This document shows positions 35,530 to 47,500 of a DNA stretch of 64,000 nt, one piece after another. Positions within the stretch are counted from its first letter, which is position 1. Each line of letters opens with the position of its first letter. A program made the position numbers and the translations under genes. Source of the DNA: Psoroptes ovis (lineage: Eukaryota > Arthropoda > Arachnida > Sarcoptiformes > Psoroptidae). The notes under the pieces are model-generated. The model was not told the DNA's origin and ran no database searches. It worked only from the letters and a program-made list of their open reading frames with translations. The stretch is from positions 1,488,001-1,552,000 of the forward strand of contig PQWQ01000002.1 of NCBI GenBank assembly GCA_002943765.1, in the 5' to 3' direction.

Positions 35530-38500
35530 AATGAAGAAATAATATTTATTCATTCATTTCATTTATCGTATCTTTTTGATATGCGAAAAATATACAAAAT
35601 ATTCAAGTTATATTCAATAAATCATAATCAAAATAATGAACAAAATAAATGAATGAATGAATGAATAAATTATTATTATTATGTTGATTTTCATTATTAT
35701 ATTTTCCTACATTTATCAAATTCTATCAACAACAACAACAACTAACAACAACCAACAACAACGAATATAACATCAGCGAAAAAAATAGGCCCTAAAGGCT
35801 TGTGAAGAAGAAAAAATTAGATTCTGCAATTTATTTTTGCTTCAAAATGAAAATGTTTAATACAGAATATTGCCCGAAAGAATTTGTAAAAAAAAAAATC
35901 TTTGCATAAATGAGAATGAAATGAAATGAAGAAATGCATTTCCAAGATAATTTTTGCAACTTTTGAAGATAAGATATATTGAATCGATGAATTAATAAAA
36001 ATTGAACAACAACAACAAAAGCAGCAATAAATGATGATGAAAATGATATTTTTATATTTGATTTTATGATTTCGTATTTAATTTTATTTTGTTCTGAATT
36101 TGTTGCATAATTTGTGAATTTATAGAAATTGAACATTCCTACATGATCATCATATTCTCAATTATTATAATAATATTCATGGATGATTGATTATTGATTT
36201 GAAAAACAAAAATTATTTTTCAAATTATAAATTCATAATAAATACATCAATGAATATTCTGTGGCGGGTGTATGTGCTATGAATTTGTATTTGTCTGTGG
36301 CTTTTGCTCCAACAAATTAAAAATAAAAAAATTCATAAATATTCTTCCATAAGAAAAATTATTCTATTTTGAAATCAAGTGATTCATATTCTGTTTATGA
36401 TAAAATTATTTTAGTGTTCAAGTGTGTGTATGTAGGTTTTATTGTGTACAATCCAATAATATATTTTCAAGAATAATTTATTTATATTGAAAAATATACT
36501 TGTCAATAATCGATCGAATTCATAGAATTGATCGATTCTATTTTTTTTGCATATAAATTAAAACTTTTGATACAAAAATATGATTCATTGATCAAAGGTC
36601 AACAACTACTGCAACAATAATTTTATTCAGAAAATATATTCATGAACTAATAATCAATGGACCTTTTGAAAAGAATATGAATATTTTAATTGATCACTTG
36701 ACTGATTGATCAAATATCTTGATCGATTCTCATTATTCTTTACAAATTTATTTATATATTCAAATTCATTATTCATTCAATATATTTTATTATTCTGTAT
36801 GTGTCTGCATTCTTTCAGTCAATGATAGTGTGTTCAAGTGCGCTGTTATAAATGTTTATTTTATGATATTTCCAATATATCTATGTTTTAATTATCAACA
36901 TCATCAAGTATTTTTCAAGAAAAAAGTCTTCTAAATTCTTCCAAAATTTTTCAATCAAACTATAATGGATCAATCATCAACAATACCGGATTCACCGCCA
37001 ACATCAACAATATCATCAAGTAATAATAGCCATAATCGTAGTATGCCCAAATTTGAGGTTAGCGCTGTCGATGAAGATGAAATGAAAAATTCAAATCAAG
37101 AATTATCGAATCAACAAAATAAACAACAACAGAATAATAATAATAAACAGAATTCAATTGATTCTGATAATAATAATTGTAATAATAATAATAATAATAA
37201 TCCAAATAATGATACAAATGATAATCGTCGTGGACAAATAATATCAATCAAAAGTATTGATGATGTTGCCATTGTTGATTCATCGGCTGTTTCACCATTC
37301 ATTGTATCACTGCCATCAGATGAAGGTTCATTTCAATTTTTGTTTCATTTTTCAGTACTTAGCTTGATTTGAACTTGATGCACAATTATTTTTGCTTTTT
37401 TCTCAAAGTCGATTGTATAAGATTATCTTTGATATTATTATCATTATTTTATCTTTGAATTTATACATAATTATTTTTGTATTATTTTCATTTATTTAAT
37501 ATCGATAGATGAAAATGAACAAAGTCTTTATGATCGAAATCAAATGTTTTTATTCAGTGAAGATGAAGATAAACGTGTGTCATCATTGTTATCACGTTTG
37601 GCCAATTATGATGATGCCATACAACCGGTCGAAATGGATACGGCTGCAGGTACAACATCGAGTGGCGCTAAAATTAAGCCAAAAGCTAAAGCAAATCTTG
37701 GCGTATTGACCGGTGTTTATTTACCGTGTTTACAGAATATATTCGGTGTACTAATATTCATCCGTATGGCATGGATGACAGGCACGGCCGGTGTTCCAAC
37801 ATATTTTGCAATCGTATTTTTATGCTGTTCAGTAACATTATGTACGGTGAGTGAATATTTGAACTAATCATAAAAATTCTTTGATCCTTTAATTCTTGAA
37901 ATTGTATAATCTCTGCTTATAATACAATGTTTCTTCTTAGCACATTGTATGAAGAGAAAAAAATATACAAAATTGACACATCATTTTCAAAGAAAATGTT
38001 GTTAGAAAATCTCATATATATAATTTACACCACAATAATTAGACCATAGATGATTATGAAAACGAGAGAAAAAAAGAAATATGTCAAAAACACATTAAAA
38101 ACAATTTAATAATAATAATGAAAGTGATAATGAATGAATGGAACATGATTCATTCATTCATTCATTCAAGAAACATTATTGCTATTATTTTCCCGGAACA
38201 CTTTTTTCCTTTTTTTTAGCCAAAATCTAAGATTTTCATTTTTCATTTCTTCATTCTATCCATCTTTCCGAAGCTCTGAAAGGAATTTCATCAGTAAAAC
38301 ATTTTTCAAATTTTTTTTTTTCAAAGCAATTTCAAAGCATTCGTGATGTTTGTACCCAGCATATACAGCATTTATATATCAGTTAATACTAAAACTCAGC
38401 ATATAACCCATTATTGATATGTGCATACAGCCATATATCCCATCCATAAATCTCTTGTAACACATATTTTTAAATATATTTTGGTTTATATGTATGGTAT

Positions 38501-41500
38501 GTGTGTGTTTCAAGCATCCATTTATTATATTTACAACAATTATTGTGAATATAAGCAATTTTTGCTCACTGTTGGCTGCTGTTATTATCATTATTATTAT
38601 CGTTATTATTATTATATCATCTTGGGTTATTTATTTCAATTTCTTATTTCAATTCATTTCATTATTATTTTCCATTTTTCATTGTTTTCATTTTTATTGT
38701 CCAAAATCGAGAAGAACCAAAATGAGAAATGAAATGATTTCCATTAGTTATTATCACCATTTTTTGTGTGTGATAAAATAAATTGTATCGACAGAGTGAG
38801 CGAGCAAAAGAAGGATAGGGAAGAGAGAGAGAGAGAGAAGGACAAAGAAAAGAAAAATAATCTTAATGATGGAATTGTGAGAACAAAACCAAAAAATGAG
38901 AAATTCTCCATTTCCATGTTCATATAATAATATATGTGCTGGTATGTATGTGGATTGGTGCTTGCTTGCTTGTTTGGTCCAATGATCGAACCATGGATAA
39001 TGCACCAATTTTTTTCTTTTTCTCGATTTTCTATCGATAAGCGAAAATATATGCATTTTTCGAGAATTTCACTTTTGAACACAAAAATCTTGTGCATAAG
39101 TGAATATTCTCTGAGTTTCAATGTGATTCTTGTCTGTGTGTGCGATACTTGCTTGTGTTCATGTGTTCACCAAATTCAAATAAGCTAAAACCATGCATAC
39201 ATATTCATTTCCTTGGAAAATACTGAAAAAATATCCATTTTCCATAAGTCATTTGTTTTCCTAGGATTGTTTTTTGTTTTTGAATTTTTTTCTCGTTTTT
39301 TTTTGTCTTGAATATTCATACATTATTGATTATCGTTATCGTTATTATTATTTGATTGATTGATCAATACGATACGATGCAAGTGTTGTTTCTTTGCAAA
39401 AATACATTTGCATTCGGCGATACATGCATATTCATATATGGCAAATGCATCCAAAGAAATGTTCAAATAAATCACTTATATATTCCAAATGGGGTATTTT
39501 TTACGAGAGAAAAATGCCAACTTTCTTATAGTTCTTCAGAGATGTTTTTGATTTTTTTTCAGACCCTAAAAAATAGAACAAAATCCGCCATCGTAATCGG
39601 TATTCGATTAAATGAAATCTGTTTGTCTGAAATTTTTTTTTTCAAAACACAAAAATTAAATCATTGACATGATGATCGTTGTTTGTATGTGAATAACATT
39701 TTCTTTGAATTAACGAACATTTTGTCTGCGAAAATTGTCTCGCACGAAAGGTGCTGCAGTTTGAGTGAATATGGTTGACATTCATTTTTTGAATTTATGA
39801 TGTATTATCATCGTCGTTTTTTCTATGTGTGTTTTTATCTAAAAATCACTTTATTCTGACATTGTTCTTCATACACACACACATAGAGTAAAGCGAATCT
39901 AATTCTATTTTGAAACGAAATCACATTTTTAGATTATTATCAGTGATGCATTCATATTGTTCAAATGATGGTATATACATTACAATATCAATTCATGTAT
40001 ATATGAATTCTTGTTGTAAATGTTCAGTGTTGTTCTTTATTATTGTTTTTTTTATAAAAATACACAATTACAATACTTACAATATATTTTTTGACAGACC
40101 ATATACCATGGCAAAATTTGAAAATAATAAAATAAATAAAACAATTGATAATATTTCTGGTTAGATATTCTGTCCAACTAGGGTCTTATCTATTGTTTTA
40201 TATATGGTTTCTGGTTGTTTTTTTTCCTCATATTTTTTTTCTTTGATTTTTCTCTATCTGGGTTTCTATTTCGGAATTTCGGTTTCGCAAATAATATTTG
40301 TATAACGCCGCTAACGCCATATGCTTTTCAAATGATAATAATAATTATAATAAATGGATGAATGATAACAACAATGAATATGGTGTATGAATGATGATAA
40401 TAATGAACGAATGTGGTGTGTATGTACCGAATGGGAGCCATCAAGAAGATGTTTTTTCTAAATATTTATGAATAAGTGTGTATGTGTTTGTGTCTGTGTT
40501 TTAAGTTTAAGAATATTTTTCGTTAGTTGCAGTTTCAATTCTCTAAAGATACATTTGTGTTTTTAATTGAATAAATAATAAGATATTTCTATGAATTTTT
40601 TATAATTTTAGACGGAAAAATATTTCTGGTTTTTCGTTTTCTTAAGAACGAAAAAAAAAGAATAAAAATATTCTCAAGTTTATCTCTTTAGATTCTTTGA
40701 TTATTATTGGCATAAATAGAAATAGCAGAAGCTCTATACATTTTTTTATGACTTTGACATATATTTTTGCTTGTTTTTGCCTATTTACTTATTTGCTTAT
40801 TCACTTATTTATTTATTTACATTGAAAAAAAATGATAATAATGTAAATAAATAAACGAATATTGACGAACAATTTACGATGAACGTAAAGTCGTAACGTA
40901 ATCATTAAATTTTGATGCTAACAAAATGCTATTATTCGTTATTATTATTTGTAAATAAATCCGAATCTCAAATAATCCGTTATTCTATCGTTTGTTAGTA
41001 ATTTGATGTGTTTCAGTGCATTTTAATGTAATAAGTAAGATACAAGCACCGAAAAAAAATTTTATTCAAGATTTTAGATTTGATTTTTATTTTTATTTTC
41101 TCGACTTATTTGATTTACTCACTGCCAATTTTCAAACGAAAAAAAAACTTTTGATTGATCATTGCTCTGTGTGATATTTGTATTTGACAATGCTTTTTAG
41201 TTTGGGAAAAATTTCTCTATTTTTCCCAATAGAACTGATATTAGTAATTGTATTTACTTATTGATGATGATCAAATAGAAATATCCTTTCGGGATCCTAT
41301 TTGACAATGTTTTTTTTATCGATGACATTTTTATGGACTATTTCGGAAAATAATAATAGCAAAAATAATATTTGAAATCATCAAAGTTTGATTCAGTTTT
41401 CACAATTCACAAATAAATAAATAAACAATTCTTGCATGTTCAAATAATTCATTTAATATTCCGTATCTGTATTTCTCTCTGTCTTTCATAATTCTGCATG

Positions 41501-44500
41501 GAATAATGATTATCATTGCATTATCATTAATATTATTATTCTTCGACCATTTTGTTATTACCATTGCTTTCTATTTTTTTTTTTTCATTTATTCGTATTT
41601 TACATTTAATCACTGATTTTTATTTTTTCAATCATTAAATAATAATTTTATTTTTGTCATTTGTTTTGTTTTGTCGTATTGAATAATAATAATCACCATC
41701 ATCGCCATCTCCATTAGCCTTTTGTTTGTTCGCTTGTGTGTTGTTGTTGATGATTTATTATTTATTATTATTCTAATCACTGATTTTTTACGGTTGCATT
41801 TTTTTTTGTCAAAATAATTTATAATGATTCTTCGTTTTTAATCAAAAAATATCTTTAAACACAAATCCCCAAAGTGGCAAATATTATTATAATTATCATT
41901 AAAATACAATTATTATATTTATACCATATCATATGTATGTTTGATGATGATATTTGATACTTCTTTTTTTTTCTCGATGAATGATGATCATATATCATCA
42001 AATGATAATGCTATTCAACGTATAGCATTATTTATCATTAATATCATTTTTTGAGCCATCGGCATATACCATTATTTTTGTTGTATGAATCTAAAGTTAT
42101 GATTTTTTCCCATCTACCGCTCTTGAAAGGCGTCTGTGTTTATCTGTATGTGTGTGCTATCGGGTTAAATTATGCAAAAACTTTTTTCACGCTACCATTT
42201 CTATCCTATATTTCATTTGTATAGTGTGATAATATGATAATTTATAATAATTATTACAATATTATCATAGAAAAATGGTCAATTTATAATTATTATTCAT
42301 AAACATTATCATAATTTTTGATCATTGCTGCCTATCACAGATTATCAGATATAATGATTGCCGAATGAATGAATGAATTCAATCCAAATGAATGATTTAA
42401 GCATTAGGCAAAACCATGAAATGAAATTTGAAAATTTTTAATTTTGTGTCAAAAAATGTGTGTTGTGTGTGTGTGCGTGTGTGTGGAAAGATTATTTTTT
42501 GCCTTGCATACATTTTCATAATTTTGGGCCAAGAAAATGAAAACTTTATCCAATAAACATGTAAACTTTTTCGCCATTTTATCATTATCATCAGTGAAAT
42601 CGTTGCGTGTTTGTGTGTGAGAATGCACACATATGCACATGGTTCATGGTGAAAAAATTTAATGATATGGATAAACTTTTTTTCTTATTTTTCTTCAGAA
42701 GAAATATTAAAAGTTTTCATTGAATTTTTCCACTAAAAGTTTTGAGAAAATAATGTTTTGCCATTCCAACATAAAAAAATATAATGTGGTTATATTTCAA
42801 TTGTTCCCGAATGTTGTTTGTCATTATTATGAATGAATGTATTTGAACATTTTTTTGGTACAAATTTTGCAAAATTTACAGAATTTTACAAAAATTTATT
42901 CCAAAATCTTCATGTTCCTCATAATTCAGCATAATAATTCATAATTTCAAATCTCAAAAATTTTAGATTTAAAAAACAAAAAACAAAATTAAATTCAGCC
43001 CGAAATTGAATTAGAATTAGAATTTAAATTTGAATTTTAAAATTTCAAGCTCAAATCGTTTGTAAAATTTTACAAATTTGACATTTTCCATTTTTATTTT
43101 TGAAGCAAAATGTATGATATCAAATTTCAATTATATACACTCTGTGTATACTCTCCTAGAACTCTATAGAGATATCTTGTATTTCATAAAAATTTACCGA
43201 ATTAAATCATACATAAATACAAGTTTATTGAATTGAAAATTGAATATATTTAATTCATAAATAATTCATACAATTGATTTTTTTCCCATTTTTTTCCCTG
43301 AAAATTTCTCGAATATTTTATCATCATCATCATCATGATAACCATTATCAAATTCTATTCCATTTCATTTCGGATCATTTTTTGTTGCATCTATGTATAC
43401 ATTTTTATCTCCTATATTTTCCATTGTTTGTTCTACTCAAAAATGAAATTATCATCTCTTCTGAATAATAATAATACAAATGATAAAATAGAAATGTTTA
43501 TTGAATTTTCATTATTTCATAGATTCATACAAAACTGTATAAAAATTACATTTGATCCGTTTTGTTTGTTCATAGCTCAGAAAAAAATAAAAATATGGAA
43601 TGAAACGAAATGAAATGATGGATAAGAGAGAAGAAGAAAATCATTATTTGTTTGAAATGTGAAAATAAATTGTATTTCTTTCCTTTTCCATGATAAAAAA
43701 TGAAAAACATTATGTTTCATTTCGAATTGTTTCGTTCATTTTTGTTTTTTTCATCATTGTTTGCCATATGATAATTGTAATTATAATAACGAATATGATT
43801 TTCCTGTATTTCTATTGTTTTATTCAATCAATTTGATTGATTTTCATTTTTTTTTTCATTACATACAAATTTATTATTCTCTCAGTCAAAATTATGACTA
43901 AACGAATAATGATAAAAAAAACTCGTATGCAAAATGTTGTTCTCATTGATTTATTCAAAGAACTTTTCTTCGACAAAAAAAAAGAAATATCATCATTCTT
44001 TGTATGAAAATGAATTCAAATAAGTAAAGTAAATAAACATATGAAAGAAAATAAATTTTTTTTTCATTCAAATATTTTGTGTTTATTTTAAATTTAAAAT
44101 TTTTCTCTTTTTTTGTGTTTGTTTGATTGTTTGTGAACAAAATCAGTACCTTAGAAATTTCTATGATTTTATGTTGAACATAAAATTTTTTTTTTCTTCG
44201 TAAAAATATAAAAGTAAAACTCAAATAAAAATTATATTCTCTTTGACATTTAACATTTAGCTTTCGATATTATTTTTAGCAGTAATTTTCAAATGTCGTA
44301 ATATTTTTCATCATTAAACTTGATATAATATGTTAAATGTGTGGAGTGTGTGTTAAGTACATGTCTTTGTGAATGCCAGACATTTTATTGCATTATTGTT
44401 CTTATTATTAAATAGAAAATTGAACATAAATTTTAAATTGAAAATAAACGGAAAAAAAATTACGAAACTAGTTTTTTTTTGTTTTGTTTCGATTTTTATT

Positions 44501-47500
44501 CCATATTCTCAATAATAATAAATAGCAATAATAATGTCAATAAATTTTCCTTACAAAATTTCCAAATTAACAATAATATCTATTTCTATCAATTGAAATG
44601 TCATAGAATATTATGTTTTGCAACGTTTCGAAAAAAATGAATGGAAAATAATTGTAATATATTTTAATTTCATTTGCAGAATAAAATTTATTTTCTATTA
44701 TTCAATTATTAGAATCTATTATTTCAATTACAAAATTCAATTGTAAATTTACAATCAAGCCCTTTTGTTTTTTCTTCTTTGAAGAATTATTAAAATTGAA
44801 AAGAGTGAAATTTGCATGAAATTGAAAGCATACGGCGAATTTGAACCAATTTTACATGAATTCTGAAATGAATATTTGCATGAACATGCATTTTTTATCA
44901 TTATTTTTACCAATTTTAATTGAAAAAACATGGGAGATTACATTTCATTAGCAGCCACTTTGTCTTGTAATATTTATTATTATATTAATTAATTAATTAA
45001 TTAAAGTTAATTATATGTGTTTGTGTAAGATAAATTATACATGTGTTATAATATGAATTCATGTATCTTATTTTGTACAATTTTTGTTTCAATATGTTTC
45101 ATTTTGATTTTTTTTAATTATATTTTTTCTCTTCTTCTTTAAAATGTACACTATACAGGCAATATCTTTAAGTGCTGTTGCAACCAATGGTATTGTGCCG
45201 GCAGGTGGATCATATTTTATGATTTCACGAAATCTTGGTCCAGAATTTGGTGGCGCTGTTGGGGTATTATTTTTCCTTGGTACTTGTGTTGCTGGTGCTG
45301 TAAGTATATGATTTTTGTTTTGTATTATTTTTTGAATATAATACCTATATTGATATATATATAAAAGTCTCAATTATATTTTCAATCTATTCAACGATAT
45401 CATTATTTTTATATCAAAAATTCATTTTCAAAAATAAAAATAAAAACACATAGAGGATCCAGCTGAAAATTATTATAAAATTCTCATTAGAAATTTTCAA
45501 TCTTGTTGTGTTCATCACTGTTGTAAAATTCCTGTGAATGTCTAGCTTTTTCCGTTGAAATTATGAAATTATCATTTTTGAAACGGATTTTTCTCCATTT
45601 CATTTCATTATTTTCAAAATTCAATTATTTTTAAATTTTCCTTCTTTTATTTTCAATGAAAATTCTGATTCAGATTTCATTTCTTCCTCTCTCTCTATTC
45701 TTTGAACAAGAAAACTAAATTACAAAATTTCAAAAATCACACTTTAAGAAGCTTTGAAAATTATTATTATCATTGTTGTTGATGTTTGTGTTGATATTAT
45801 TAGTGTTCATATTGTTATCATTATTTACCCATACTCATGATCATCATCATTATTGCTATTGTTGATGATGATTATAATGATGATTATTATTATAATGATG
45901 ACATTCAAATTATTTTATAACGTTATCATTAACATTCATATACAGACTCGCAACACAAATAGACGATTGAATCAAATGAATGGAATATATTTTCCATTTG
46001 GTTTAAAAACTAATGATAATAATCAATGATGAATCAAGTACGAATAGTGCGAATTGTTTTGCAATCACAATGAACTACCAATTTTTATTATGATTATTAT
46101 CATGATGAAAAAACAAATAAATACATTTCGTAAAATCAATCAAGCACTATTGTAGTTCAAGCATTATTTGTGTTTTGCACTGTTTTTTACTTGGCTGTAT
46201 TGTATTTTACTTTGCACCAAATATAAAAATATTTTGATGATTATGATCATTCATGAGCCTGATGATCATCATCATCATCAATTTTCAATCAAAATTGCGT
46301 GATATGAATTCGAAAAAATAAATCAAATTAAATATTAGTAGTAATAATGTTGAAAATAATTTTAAATTAAGAGAAAATATAAAAAAATAAACATGAATTA
46401 GTTTCTAGTAATATCATGTGTATAATTTACCCAAGTTTTTCTTGATTATTTCTTTGTAATAAAATGTATACTGATGATGTACCACTAATGAATAAGTATT
46501 GAATAAAATTCATTGAATTTTTTCCTTTTTCTTCACTTCGAAGAAAATTTTCATTTAAATTCTTGATTTCATTGATTGAAATTCTTGAAGAATTTTTATT
46601 TCTTCTTTATTTTATTTAATCGAAAGTAATCAATGAATCGATTTTCTTTTTCCATTTTTAGTCTCTTTGGTGTACGAATATTTTATTATCAGTGTGTAGG
46701 TTTTTTTTCATTTCTTTGATTCAAATGCTTCAAATCGATAAATTGATTGGAAAATGGATTGAAATAAAATGAAAAAAATGGAGTGAAAATAAAATAAAAA
46801 TTCTGTGCAAATATTTATATTTCAATATATTTTCTTTATAATTTTTAAATTTCATAAAAATTTGCTTTTACAGTTTGGGATATGTTCTTTTTTCAGTTCA
46901 AACATTCTTAAGCGATCATTGACGTATTAATACATACAGGAATAGATTACATTTTCATCCCGTGACTGATTTATTGTTATAACAAATTTTCAAATATAAT
47001 GATGAATATAAACTTCACTGCATTGCATTTATTTATATTTCTCCTTCATTTCATACCTGTATTTTTGACCATTAATTTAATTTTATTGGCGTATATTTTA
47101 TGAACAAAATTGAATAGAAATCGTCCATTTCAATAATTCAATAATTTTATGTTTTACTGCATTAAGGTGTGTGTGTGTGTGTGTGTGTTTGTGCATGTGT
47201 GTGGGTGTATTAAGAGATAAATTATAAAAATTTAAGGATTTTCATTTCATTGAATTTCGGAAATAATTTAATTTTCATGCATAGACACACGCATATATAA
47301 TTGATACCTTGTGATAAATTTTTTATATCATAAATTTTATGTACTTAATTTATTGATTGATATTTATTTTTAAATATATGTAGATGTATATAACTGGTGC
47401 CGTAGAAATATTGCTCAATTATATATCGCCAGAGATTGCATTGTTTGGTGATTTTGAAGCCGATAAAAGTATATTATATCATAATATACGTGTATATGGA

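Noticed and set aside
38744..39121. 125-codon minus-strand ORF in kcc intron 2
   Set aside because: Low-complexity Ser/Leu/Phe sequence from a GAGA tract and poly-A/T. No splice or homology support.
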